From: DATCSE01 sp036568605
GTDB lineage: Bacteria; Pseudomonadota; Gammaproteobacteria; Burkholderiales; Burkholderiaceae_C
Direction: 5' to 3'
DNA: 17,105 nt
NCBI GenBank assembly: GCA_036568605.1
Contig: DATCSE010000459.1
Coordinates: 1-17,105, forward strand
The notes beneath the pieces were generated by a model. It worked only from the letters and a program-made list of their open reading frames with translations, was not told the origin of the DNA and ran no database searches. Position numbers and translations under genes: made by a program. Shown here piece after piece: positions 1 through 7,230 of this stretch (its first letter is position 1; the number at the start of each line of letters is the position of its first letter).

Positions 1-1710
1 GACGTGTACCTCGCACGCCAGTTCGCCGCCGCGCGCGTGCGCGGCTTCCAGGGCGACGACCTGGCCCGCGCCGATGCGCTGCTCGCCACGCCCAAGCACT
101 TCGTCGGCTACGGTGCGGCCGAGGCCGGGCTCGACTACAACGGCGCCGAGCTCTCCGAGCGCACGCTGCGCGAGGTTTACCTGCCGCCGTTCCATGCCGC
201 GATCGACGCCGGCGCGCTATCGCTGATGACCGGCTTCCACGAGATCGCCGGCGTCCCGTCGACAGCGAACCCGGCGCTGCTGACCGGTGTGCTGCGCGGC
301 GAATGGGGCTTTCGCGGCTTCACGCTCTCGGACTACGCGGCCGACGAGGAGCTGGTCGCGCACGGGCTCGCGGCCGATGCGCGCGAAGCCGCAAAGCTCG
401 CGTTCCTCGCCGGCACCGATGTCAGCATGCAGAGCGGTCTCTACACGCGCTACCTGCCCGAGCTGGTCGCGAGCGGCGAGGTGCCGGTTGCGCGGCTCGA
501 CGAAGCGGTGCGGCGCGTGCTCACGGTCAAGCGCCGGCTCGGCCTGTTCGAGCAGCCGTTCCGTGGGCTGGACGGCGCACCGCTGCCCAAGGCCATCGGG
601 TTCGAGCACCAAGCCCTCGCACGCGAGGCAGGCCGGCGCGCGATCGTGCTGCTGAAGAACGACGGCGAGTTGCTGCCATTGCGCAAGAACGACAACAAGC
701 GCATCGCGCTGATCGGCCCGTTCGGATCCGGCCCGAACGATCTCTACGGCCCGTGGAGCCTGTACCCCGGCACGACGCCGCCGATCGGCATCGCGCAGGC
801 GCTGCGCACCGCGCTCGGTCCGCGCGCCGCGCTGACGGTGGTGCGAGGCTCGGGCATCACCCAGCCGCTGAAAGGCGGTTTGCATGAAGCGGTCGCGGCG
901 GCACGCCAGGCCGACATCGTGCTGCTCGCGATCGGCGAGAGCGCGGCAATGTCGGGCGAAGCGAGCTCGCGTGCCGACATCCGCATCCCGAAAGCCCAGC
1001 AGGATCTGGCCGAGGCCGTCGCGGCGACCGGCAAGCCTGTCGTCGTGCTGCTGCGCAATGGACGCGCGCTCGCGCTGCAAGGCGCGGTGCGCGATGCCCG
1101 CGCGATCCTGGTGACCTGGTTCCTCGGTGCGCAGGCTGGCCCGGCAATCGTCGACATCCTGTTCGGCGACGCCAGCCCGTCGGGGCGCCTGCCGGTGAGT
1201 TTTCCGCAGACGCCCGGCCAGGTCCCGTACTACTACGCCCACAAGCGCAGCGGCCGCCCGACGCCCGATGCGCGGCCCGACGCGTTCTACACGACCCGCT
1301 ACCTCGATGCCAGCCATCGCGCGCTCTACCCGTTCGGCCATGGCCTCGGTTACGCGCCGGTGCGCTACGAAGCGCTCGCGCTCGACCGCGACCGGCTCGC
1401 ATGGGACGGCACGCTGCACGTGCGCGCACGCATCCGCAACGAGGGCCGGCGCGACCTCGACGAGGTCGTGCAGCTCTACGTGAGCCAGCGCGCCGCCAGC
1501 GTGACGCGGCCGGTGCGCGAGCTGAAGGGATTCCGCAAGGTCCGCATTGCGCCCGGCGCCGCCGCCGAGGTCGAGTTCACGCTGGCCCGCAGCGAGCTCG
1601 GGTTCATCGGCCGCGAGATGAAAGAGACCGTCGAACCCGGCGTGTTCGACCTGTGGGTCGGCCCCTCGGCGGCCGGCGGCCTGCGCGCGAGCTTCACGCT
1701 GACGCGATGA
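1..1710 (+). CDS. bglX: Periplasmic beta-glucosidase, GH3 family (5'-truncated)
   Basis: Glycoside hydrolase family 3 enzyme that removes terminal beta-glucosyl (or related) residues from oligosaccharides, expected in the periplasm. The frame is already open at base 1, so the gene starts outside the window. About 569 residues are present against roughly 765 in E. coli BglX, so the signal peptide and early TIM barrel are missing. Visible parts: the KHF motif (codons from base 94); the catalytic nucleophile Asp in GFTLSDY (codon 331-333); the second alpha/beta domain with the BglX-like GEASSR motif, whose Glu (codon 958-960) is the likely acid/base; and a C-terminal fibronectin-III-like domain (about 1440-1700). 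Both catalytic residues are intact, so truncation is only by the window edge. The stop overlaps the next start as ATGA, implying translational coupling. Family assignment is secure; substrate specificity is inferred. Confidence 0.88.
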   Translation, partial: DVYLARQFAAARVRGFQGDDLARADALLATPKHFVGYGAAEAGLDYNGAELSERTLREVYLPPFHAAIDAGALSLMTGFHEIAGVPSTANPALLTGVLRGEWGFRGFTLSDYAADEELVAHGLAADAREAAKLAFLAGTDVSMQSGLYTRYLPELVASGEVPVARLDEAVRRVLTVKRRLGLFEQPFRGLDGAPLPKAIGFEHQALAREAGRRAIVLLKNDGELLPLRKNDNKRIALIGPFGSGPNDLYGPWSLYPGTTPPIGIAQALRTALGPRAALTVVRGSGITQPLKGGLHEAVAAARQADIVLLAIGESAAMSGEASSRADIRIPKAQQDLAEAVAATGKPVVVLLRNGRALALQGAVRDARAILVTWFLGAQAGPAIVDILFGDASPSGRLPVSFPQTPGQVPYYYAHKRSGRPTPDARPDAFYTTRYLDASHRALYPFGHGLGYAPVRYEALALDRDRLAWDGTLHVRARIRNEGRRDLDEVVQLYVSQRAASVTRPVRELKGFRKVRIAPGAAAEVEFTLARSELGFIGREMKETVEPGVFDLWVGPSAAGGLRASFTLTR

Positions 1711-2615
1711 GCGCGGATGTCGTCGCGGCGATCCTGTCGGCCGGTCTCGGGGGCCGCTGGCAGTTGCACGCGTTGAACGCGAGCAGTTTCTGCGCGACCT
1801 GGCGTGCGCAACGCGCGTCATCGAACGAGGTCCTGTTCATCAAGTCGACGCCGGCGGCGCAGGCCACCATGCTGCAGGCCGAGGCCGACGGCCTCGCAAC
1901 GCTCGCGGCCGCGGGCGGCATCCGCACGCCGGAACTCGCCGGATGCTGGAGCGACGCACCGGCCGATACCGCGGTGCTCGCGTTGCAGTGGCTCGATCTC
2001 TCGACCCGCCAACCCACCGACTTCGGCGCACGACTCGGCCGGCATCTCGCCGCGCTGCATGGCGCGGCGCCGGCCATCGGCGACGGACGCTTCGGCTGGT
2101 CACGCGACAACTGGCTAGGCGGCACGCCGCAGCGCAACCGCTGGAGCCGCAGCGGCGGCGTGGCAGGATGGATCGAGTTCTGGGCGCACGAACGCCTGGG
2201 TGCGATGGCCGACCGGCTTGCGGCCACAGGCGCGGCGGTGGAACTCATCGCCGCAGTCCGGCGCGTGATGGACTCGCTGCCCGGCTTCTTCGACGACGGC
2301 CACGTCCCGCGCGCCAGCCTGATCCACGGCGACCTGTGGAGCGGCAACTGGGGCTGCCTCCACGACGGCGACCCGGTCCTCTACGACCCGGCGGTAGCCA
2401 TCTCGGACGCCGAGGCGGAACTCGCGATGATGGAGCTGTTCGGCGCGCCGCCGGCCGGCTTCTGGCCCGCGTATCGCGAAGCGGCCGGGCTGCACGAGGG
2501 TTACGCCCGCCGCCGCGGGTTGTACCAGCTGTACCACCTGCTCAACCATGCGCTGCTGTTCGGCGGCGGTTATGCGGCGCAGGCGGCGCGTCTGGCCGCG
2601 GCCTTGCTTCGCTAG
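1707..2615 (+). CDS. Fructosamine kinase family protein (FN3K/YniA-like)
   Basis: Predicted cytosolic kinase of 302 residues, the usual size for the fructosamine-3-kinase/ketosamine kinase family. Members phosphorylate sugars attached to amines, destabilising glycation adducts, or act on small sugars. The start is the ATG that overlaps the beta-glucosidase stop (ATGA). The catalytic loop HGDLWSGN lies at residues 207-214 and the metal-binding DPA motif at about 227-229. These are followed by a helix ending AMMELFG that matches the family pattern. The family's usual GDRE-x-DLAM segment appears here as SDAE-AELAM, a modest divergence. An N-terminal kinase lobe with FIKS, around residue 45-50, carries the likely ATP-binding Lys. 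Coupling to a beta-glucosidase suggests a sugar-related role, but no substrate can be assigned from sequence. Confidence 0.85.
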   Translation: MSADVVAAILSAGLGGRWQLHALNASSFCATWRAQRASSNEVLFIKSTPAAQATMLQAEADGLATLAAAGGIRTPELAGCWSDAPADTAVLALQWLDLSTRQPTDFGARLGRHLAALHGAAPAIGDGRFGWSRDNWLGGTPQRNRWSRSGGVAGWIEFWAHERLGAMADRLAATGAAVELIAAVRRVMDSLPGFFDDGHVPRASLIHGDLWSGNWGCLHDGDPVLYDPAVAISDAEAELAMMELFGAPPAGFWPAYREAAGLHEGYARRRGLYQLYHLLNHALLFGGGYAAQAARLAAALLR

Positions 2616-2644
2616 CGGGCGCTGGAGCTCGGCGCGCTCGACGG

Positions 2645-3217
2645 CTACTTGCCGGCGGCGACGACGAGCTTGAACTTGACGAGCACCTCGTCGGCGAGCA
2701 GCCCGGTGTCCTTCCACTCGCCCTCGCCGATGCCGAACGCGAGCCGGCGGACCGGCACGCTGCCTTCGAACACGCTCGCGCCGCCGTTGTCGCGGCGCAC
2801 ACTCAGCGGCACGTTGACGTCGACCGTGCGGCCCTTGAGGGTCAGCCTGCCGCTCACCTCGAGACGCCCGGCCGCGAGCGGCTTGACGCTCGTGCTGACG
2901 AACGAGGCGCGCGGAAATTGCGCGGCGTCGAACCATTCCTTGCCGCGCACCTCCTGGTTGTACTGCGCATCGCCCAGATCGAAGCTCGCCACGTCGACGT
3001 CGATGCTGGCCTGCGCCGTGGCGGGCGACGCCGGGTCGTAGCGCACCTGGCCGGCGAACTTCGAGAACTTGCCTTCGACCGGCACGCCCATCTGCTTGAA
3101 CGTCGCGCTGACGGCGCTGCGCGCCGCATCGATCGCCTGCGCCGAAGCAGCCGTGAACGCGACCGTGCACAACAGCCCGGCCACGCACGACCGGCGCAAG
3201 CTCGACATCGCCGTCAT
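2645..3217 (-). CDS. YceI family periplasmic lipid-binding protein (second copy)
   Basis: Secreted YceI-like lipocalin-fold protein, 190 residues, third gene of the minus-strand YceI-b561-YceI operon. YceI proteins form a beta-barrel that binds polyisoprenoid or quinone-like lipids in the periplasm. The start at 3217 is preferred because GGGGGTG lies 8 nt upstream; an in-frame ATG at 3208 is an alternative, and the frame is open to 3286. The N-terminus is a signal peptide (SSLRRSCVAGLL core, cleavage near ASA-QA at about residues 26-28). Family features include GKFSKFAGQVRYDP near the start of the barrel, the FDLGD/YNQEVRGKEWFD segment, FP.ASF, and a terminal FKLVVAA strand. It is quite different in sequence from the copy at 3814-4398, so the pair is unlikely to be a recent duplication. 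It is convergent with the fructosamine kinase gene, 29 bp away. Confidence 0.88.
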   Translation of the reverse strand: MTAMSSLRRSCVAGLLCTVAFTAASAQAIDAARSAVSATFKQMGVPVEGKFSKFAGQVRYDPASPATAQASIDVDVASFDLGDAQYNQEVRGKEWFDAAQFPRASFVSTSVKPLAAGRLEVSGRLTLKGRTVDVNVPLSVRRDNGGASVFEGSVPVRRLAFGIGEGEWKDTGLLADEVLVKFKLVVAAGK

Positions 3218-3245
3218 CACGATGGCACCCCCATCTCGTTCGCCA

Positions 3246-3812
3246 TCATCCGCGCCGCCAGCGCGGCAGCATGCGCTCGAGCACACCGTCGTGGTCGACC
3301 AGGCGATGCTTCAGCGCCGCCGCGACATGCACGACCAGAAGCACCAACAGGATCCAGGCCAGCAGATGATGCAGCAGGACCAGCCACTGCTTCAGCTGCG
3401 GATCGGGTTCGATCAGCACCGGCAGCGGCAGCACGCCGAAGTACACGACCGGGAACCCGGCCGCGAGGCTGTAGAAATAACCGCTGAGCGGCACCACGAA
3501 CATCAGCCCGTACAGCGCGAGGTGCGAGGCCTGCGCGGCACGCTGCTCCCAGGCCGGCATCGCGGCCGGCAGTGCCGGCGGCGGGTGCCGCCAGCGCCAC
3601 GCGAGCCGCAGCACGGCCAACGCGAACACTGTCACGCCCACCCACTTGTGCCAGTTGAAGTAGCGCAGCTTGGTCGGCGAGAGCCCCGGCATGCCGACCA
3701 TCGTCAGCCCGAGCACGAGGTTCGCGACGATCAGCGCCGCGACCAGCCAGTGCAGCCAGCGCGCCGCCGGCGTGTAGGCGCCGCTCGGGCTGGCGTCGGG
3801 CCGCGACGGCAT
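3246..3812 (-). CDS. Cytochrome b561 (four-helix diheme membrane protein)
   Basis: Integral inner-membrane b-type cytochrome of 188 residues, the normal size for bacterial cytochrome b561 (YceJ/CybB group). It is expected to pass electrons between quinol and a periplasmic partner. Four hydrophobic helices are visible at about residues 19-38, 55-72, 95-115 and 143-165. Histidines suited to heme ligation include H21 (RWLHW), H55 (NWHKWVG), H97 (ASHLALYG), H148/H149 and H162. Which pairs bind heme is inference. The ATG is one base after the TGA of the upstream yceI-like gene, and its own stop is 28 bp before the second yceI-like gene, so the three are almost certainly co-transcribed. In E. coli the b561 gene yceJ likewise adjoins yceI, which supports a functional partnership. 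Confidence 0.92.
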   Translation of the reverse strand: MPSRPDASPSGAYTPAARWLHWLVAALIVANLVLGLTMVGMPGLSPTKLRYFNWHKWVGVTVFALAVLRLAWRWRHPPPALPAAMPAWEQRAAQASHLALYGLMFVVPLSGYFYSLAAGFPVVYFGVLPLPVLIEPDPQLKQWLVLLHHLLAWILLVLLVVHVAAALKHRLVDHDGVLERMLPRWRRG

Positions 3813-3813
3813 C

Positions 3814-4398
3814 TCACTGCGTGGCCAGCGCCTCGACCTGGATGCGCAGCAACACGTCCATCTTGAAGCCGTATTCCCGGCCGTAGCCCAGGCCGAACTC
3901 GTCGCGCTTGAACGCGCCCTGCGCGTCGGCGCCGCACACCTCGCGCCTGAGCAGCGGATGCGGCATGCACTTGAACGCGTTGATCTTCAAGGTCAGCGGG
4001 CGCGTCACGCCGCGCAGCTGCAGCTCGCCGACCACCTCGGTGGGCTTGCCGTCGACGAAGTTCTCGAGCCGCCCGCGGTAGGCCGCGCTCCCGTTCTGCT
4101 CGACATCGAGGAACTGCGGCCCCGTGGCCCAGTGGTTCAACTGGCGCTGGCCGAAGTCGATGCTGCCCAGGTCTATCGTCACGTCGACGCTGCCGGTGCC
4201 AGCCGCCTTGTCCAGCGTGACCGTGCCCGAGCTCTTCGTCAGCTTGCCGCGCCAGACCGACAGGCCGCCCAGGTGGTCGGCCTCGAAGCTCGGGTAGGTG
4301 TGATCGGGATCGATCTTGTAGGTGACCGGCGCGGCGCCCGCCGGGACGATGGCGATGGCCAGCAGCACCGGCAGCGCCCGCAACAAGAGAGATTTCAT
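3814..4398 (-). CDS. YceI family periplasmic lipid-binding protein (first copy)
   Basis: Secreted YceI-family protein of 194 residues, first gene of the YceI-b561-YceI operon. The signal peptide MKSLLLRALPVLLAIAIVPA is clear, with likely cleavage around residues 22-23. The mature protein starts with the classic YceI opening (TYKIDPDHTYPSFEADHLGG). The barrel core contains LDKAAGTGSVDVTIDLGSIDFG, the FLDVEQ segment, LRGVTRPLTLKI and the terminal FKMDVLLRIQVEA strand. Cys144 and Cys155 flank a short proline-rich loop and could form a disulfide after export. The family binds long isoprenoid lipids or quinones. Adjacency to cytochrome b561 suggests that it presents or shields a redox-active lipid; that role is inference. 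No strong ribosome site precedes the ATG. It lies 35 bp downstream of the DUF6776-like gene. Confidence 0.92.
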   Translation of the reverse strand: MKSLLLRALPVLLAIAIVPAGAAPVTYKIDPDHTYPSFEADHLGGLSVWRGKLTKSSGTVTLDKAAGTGSVDVTIDLGSIDFGQRQLNHWATGPQFLDVEQNGSAAYRGRLENFVDGKPTEVVGELQLRGVTRPLTLKINAFKCMPHPLLRREVCGADAQGAFKRDEFGLGYGREYGFKMDVLLRIQVEALATQ

Positions 4399-4433
4399 CG
4401 TGAACGTATATGCCGACTCTCGAAGGCGACGTT

Positions 4434-5120
4434 CTACTTCACCTGCATGACCCGCATGCCCAGCAGCTTTCCTTCGGGCCGATCGAGCAGGTTGATCGCC
4501 GCCTGGCGCGCGATCAGCCCGTCGGGCAACGGCACGCTGCCGCGCACGCTCTCGAAGCTGCCGACCGTGAAGGCCACCGGCTTGAGCTTGACGCTGGTTT
4601 CGACGCCGCGCACGCCGGCACCGGCGACGACCAGCTGCATCACGCCGGCCAGCGGCTTCGCGCCGCCGCGATCGCGCGACAGCACGATGTCGTAGACCAG
4701 ATTGCCGCCGGCCGCCGAGAAGCGCGCGGCCCGCACCTGGATCACGCCGCCGCGCGGGTCGGGCGGCAGCGAGTCGACCAGCGCCGCGAGGTCGGCCCGC
4801 AACCGCTCCTGGGTCTGCTTCGCGGCGCTGTTGTCGTCGCTCAGGCGCTTCTGCTCGGCAAGCGAGGCCTCCAGGTGCTTCTTCGTCGCGGCGAGCTCGG
4901 CCGCAAGGCGCTGGCGTTCACTGTCGGCTTGCTGGTAGGCCGCCTTGAGCTGGGTCGATTCGGTCGCCGACAGACGCGGCGGCAACATGCGCTCCTGGAC
5001 GACATAGACGCCGCCGACACCGAAGCCTATGCCGAGCAGCAGCAGGATGAGCCAGCGCGGCACGCGGCGGCGCTCGCGGCCATGGGCAAACAGTACGACA
5101 GGTTTGGAACGTCCGAACAC
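4434..5120 (-). CDS. DUF6776-like coiled-coil membrane protein
   Basis: Single-pass inner-membrane protein of unknown function, about 228 residues from the GTG at 5120. A TTG at 5132 would add four residues. No in-frame ATG or clear ribosome site exists before the upstream stop at 5154-5156, so the start is uncertain. The order is: a short basic cytoplasmic tail (RERRRVPRW); one transmembrane helix (about residues 23-41); a 60-residue Glu/Gln/Lys/Ala-rich coiled coil (about 53-116); and a beta-rich C-terminal domain with the ITPPRG-region equivalent SLPPDPRGGVIQV and a final LLGMRVMQVK strand. The topology resembles DUF6776 proteins of Burkholderiales, and the family name is from recollection of that architecture. 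It shares strand with the downstream yceI-b561 genes and could be read through into them. Confidence 0.72.
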   Translation of the reverse strand: MFGRSKPVVLFAHGRERRRVPRWLILLLLGIGFGVGGVYVVQERMLPPRLSATESTQLKAAYQQADSERQRLAAELAATKKHLEASLAEQKRLSDDNSAAKQTQERLRADLAALVDSLPPDPRGGVIQVRAARFSAAGGNLVYDIVLSRDRGGAKPLAGVMQLVVAGAGVRGVETSVKLKPVAFTVGSFESVRGSVPLPDGLIARQAAINLLDRPEGKLLGMRVMQVK

Positions 5121-5165
5121 AGTTGGCGGCAAGCAGGTTGCAAAGCGGGCACGTTACCGCGATCC

Positions 5166-5194
5166 GCGATACCAGCTGAAACACGATGTCTCAA
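5166..5194 (-). promoter_or_regulatory. Candidate sigma-70 promoter for the DUF6776-like gene
   Basis: On the minus strand TTGAGA (5194-5189, five of six consensus bases) is followed after exactly 17 bp by TATCGC (5171-5166, three of six). This would place the transcript start near 5159 and give a leader of roughly 40 nt before the GTG. The match in the -10 is weak and high-GC promoters are hard to call, so this is only a candidate. Confidence 0.3.
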
Positions 5195-5234
5195 GCGCCG
5201 GGCCCGCCTCCGGACCATGCGAATGCCCCGCGGA

Positions 5235-6161
5235 TCAGCGCGCTGCCGGCCGGCGCACCGCCCACAGCGCCACGCCCATCAGCCCGACGCCGGCCATCTG
5301 CACCGCGCTGAGCGCACGCCCGTAGACCAGCCAGTCGACCATCACGGCGGCGGCCGGGTAGACGAACTGCAGCACCGCGATCCGCGCCGCCGGCAGCCGC
5401 GCCATGCCGGCATACAGCACCACGTACGCGAAACCGGTGTGGATCACGCCCAGGCCGGCCAGCCAACCCCAGGCACTCGCGCCCTGCGGCCAGCCGTGCA
5501 TCCAGGGCCACCAGGCCAGCACGATCGCGCCGACCGCGCACTGCCAGCACGCGAGCGCATACGAGCTGACGCCGCGCGCGTGCTTGGCGATCAAGGTCAC
5601 CGCCGCGTAGCTGAGCGAGCCGCCCAGGCACATCGCAAGGCCGGCGAGGTAGCGCGCATCGAGCGACGCCGACGCGAGCCCCGCATCGAACAGCCCGGTG
5701 CTGAGCGCGAGCCCGGCCAGCGCGATGCATGCAGCGGCCACCTGCGGCCGCGTCACCGGCTCGCGCCACCACCACGCAGCCAACGCGATCACCCACAGCG
5801 GCTGCACGTGGAACACGACGGTGGCGACCGCGATCGAGGTGCGCTGGATCGCCGCGAAGAACAGCGCCCAGTTCAGGATCATCAGCAGCCCGGCCGCTGC
5901 GGCCGCCAGCGCACCCGCGCGGCTCAGTCGCAGCTCGGCTCCGCGCCTTGTCGCCACGCCCCAGGCGAACAGCGCGAGCGCCCCGAACGCGCAACGGAAC
6001 CAGACGGTGGTCAGCGGATCCTGCCGGGCCTCCTCGACGAACACGCCCAGCGTGCCGAGCAGCAGCCCGCCGCCGACCATCAGCCATAAGCCTTCGCGCT
6101 CGGCACGCGCGGCCGGCGCGTTCGCATCGGGCGTGGCGGCGGTGGCAGCGGCATCGGACAT
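5235..6161 (-). CDS. EamA/DMT superfamily transporter
   Basis: Inner-membrane drug/metabolite transporter of 308 residues with ten predicted helices arranged as two EamA repeats (about residues 26-157 and 170-302). Members usually export amino acids, nucleosides or other small metabolites. Family features visible are the LLLGTLGVFVEEA first helix, PLTTVWFRCAFGALAL in helix 2, SIAVATVVFHVQPLWV at the end of the first repeat, and AARIAVLQFVYPAAAVMVDWLVYG at the matching place in the second. The start at 6161 was chosen because the family's helix 1 begins soon after; an in-frame ATG at 6188 would add nine residues, and neither has a good ribosome site. It is divergently arranged with a LysR regulator, the usual layout for a regulated exporter, so control by that regulator is likely. 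The substrate is unknown. Confidence 0.88.
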   Translation of the reverse strand: MSDAAATAATPDANAPAARAEREGLWLMVGGGLLLGTLGVFVEEARQDPLTTVWFRCAFGALALFAWGVATRRGAELRLSRAGALAAAAAGLLMILNWALFFAAIQRTSIAVATVVFHVQPLWVIALAAWWWREPVTRPQVAAACIALAGLALSTGLFDAGLASASLDARYLAGLAMCLGGSLSYAAVTLIAKHARGVSSYALACWQCAVGAIVLAWWPWMHGWPQGASAWGWLAGLGVIHTGFAYVVLYAGMARLPAARIAVLQFVYPAAAVMVDWLVYGRALSAVQMAGVGLMGVALWAVRRPAAR

Positions 6162-6204
6162 GGCCGCATGCTGGGCGCCGGCGCACATCCTGTGAAGCGA
6201 ATTG

Positions 6205-6225
6205 TTCGGAACACTATCATCCGAA
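6205..6225. promoter_or_regulatory. Candidate LysR operator (TTCGGA-N9-TCCGAA)
   Basis: A perfect 6-bp inverted repeat, TTCGGA (6205-6210) and TCCGAA (6220-6225), with a 9-bp AT-richer centre ACACTATCA. It lies in the 93-bp gap between the divergent DMT exporter and LysR genes. Spacing and symmetry fit a LysR-type recognition site. The central TATCAT/ATGATA could serve as part of a -10 region on either strand. No other symmetric site of this quality was seen in the gap. Confidence 0.55.
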
Positions 6226-6254
6226 ACTCGAATGGTTCTCCGGGAGCAGACGCC

Positions 6255-7196
6255 ATGGCCGCCGACCTGCAGCTCGACTGGTTGCGTGCGTTCGTCGCGG
6301 TGGTCGACAGCGGTTCGCTGTCGGCCGCGGCCCCGCTGATCCATCGCTCGCAGTCGGCGGTCAGCATGCAGCTGCTGAAGCTCGAAGACGCGATCGGCCG
6401 CCCGGTGCTGTCGCGCGGGCCGCGCCACCTCGAGCTGACGCCCACCGGACAGGAACTGCTCGGCTACGCGCGCCGGTTGCTCGAGCTGCACCGCGAGACG
6501 CTGACGGCACTGCATGGCCCGTTGCTGTCCGGCCGCGTGCGGCTGGGCGTGCCCGACGACTACGCCGCGAGCTACCTGACGCCGGTGCTGCGCCGCTTCG
6601 CGAGCCGGCACGCGGGCGTCGAGATCGAATTCGCGTGCGAACAGTCGACCGCTCTGATCCCGAAGGTGCAGCGCGGCGAGCTCGATCTGGCGCTGGTCTC
6701 GCGCGATCGGCCGAACCGCGGCACGCTGCTGTTCCGCGAGCCGCTGGTGTGGGTCGGCGCGACGCCGCACGAGGCGTGGCGACGCGATCCGCTGCCGATC
6801 GCGATCTACGAGCCCGGCAGCATGGCCCGGCGCGATACGCTGGCCGCGCTCGCGGCGCAGCGCCGCCCGTACCGCATCGTCTACAACAGCTCCAGCCTGG
6901 CCGGCCACCTCGCCGCGGTCGAGAGCGGCCTCGCGGTCGCGGTGCTCACGCGCTGCAGCGTGCCGCCCGGGCTGACGATCCTGAGCGAGCGGCATGGTCT
7001 GCCGGCGCTGCCGTCGGTCGAGGTCGCGGCGCTGCGCAGCAAGGCGTCGCAACGCTCGCCCGCGGTCGGTGCGCTGCACGAGCAGATGCTGCGAACACTC
7101 ATTCCTCACCGCAAAGGCGCAGAGGACGCAGAGGCCCGCAAAGAAATGCCACCACCTCCTCCGCGAACCTCTGCGTCCTCTGCTCCTCGGCGGTGA
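6255..7196 (+). CDS. LysR family transcriptional regulator
   Basis: DNA-binding activator/repressor of 313 residues. The N-terminal winged helix-turn-helix (about residues 4-63) shows the standard LDWLRAFVAVVDSGSLSAAA helix, HRSQSAVSMQLLKLEDAIG recognition region and LTPTGQELLGYARRLLE linker. The effector-binding domain (about 90-283) begins GRVRLGVPDDYA. The start ATG at 6255 has GGGAG 8 nt upstream. The gene diverges from an EamA/DMT exporter, its likely target, across a gap with a symmetric candidate operator. The last ~30 residues (284-313, beginning HRKGAEDAEARKE) are encoded inside a palindromic intergenic repeat and look unlike any LysR tail, so the original stop was probably replaced when the repeat arrived. 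The fold should be complete without them. Confidence 0.93.
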   Translation: MAADLQLDWLRAFVAVVDSGSLSAAAPLIHRSQSAVSMQLLKLEDAIGRPVLSRGPRHLELTPTGQELLGYARRLLELHRETLTALHGPLLSGRVRLGVPDDYAASYLTPVLRRFASRHAGVEIEFACEQSTALIPKVQRGELDLALVSRDRPNRGTLLFREPLVWVGATPHEAWRRDPLPIAIYEPGSMARRDTLAALAAQRRPYRIVYNSSSLAGHLAAVESGLAVAVLTRCSVPPGLTILSERHGLPALPSVEVAALRSKASQRSPAVGALHEQMLRTLIPHRKGAEDAEARKEMPPPPPRTSASSAPRR

Positions 7197-7197
7197 G
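7105..7197. repeat. Palindromic GCAGAGGACGCAGAGG-type dispersed repeat
   Basis: Two 30-base arms, 7105-7134 and 7168-7197, are inverted copies matching at 27 of 30 positions. Each contains CTCACCGC and GCAGAGGACGCAGAGG, separated by a 33-base loop. This is the widely scattered bacterial repeat whose translation gives tails such as HRKGAEDAE on one strand and NLCVLCSSAV on another, recognised here from memory. It supplies the last ~30 codons and the stop (7194-7196) of the LysR gene. It also sits between that gene and the convergent HPP-CBS gene, where the hairpin could end transcripts from both sides. Confidence 0.8.
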
Positions 7198-7230
7198 TGA
7201 AGGCGCTTCTCCCAATGGCCCGAAGCTCGC

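Noticed and set aside
1401..1706. Apparent N-terminal extension of the fructosamine kinase
   Set aside because: It lies inside the beta-glucosidase in another frame and is Arg-rich. The ATGA overlap at 1707 is the natural start.
217..1821. Long minus-strand open frame opposite the beta-glucosidase
   Set aside because: Arg/Ala/His-rich translation with no recognisable domain, lying antisense to a clear GH3 enzyme; a product of high GC content.
6162..7109. N-terminal extension of the DMT transporter frame to 7109
   Set aside because: The extension is antisense to the LysR gene, Arg/Gln-rich and lacks domains. The transporter's first helix starts soon after the ATG at 6161.
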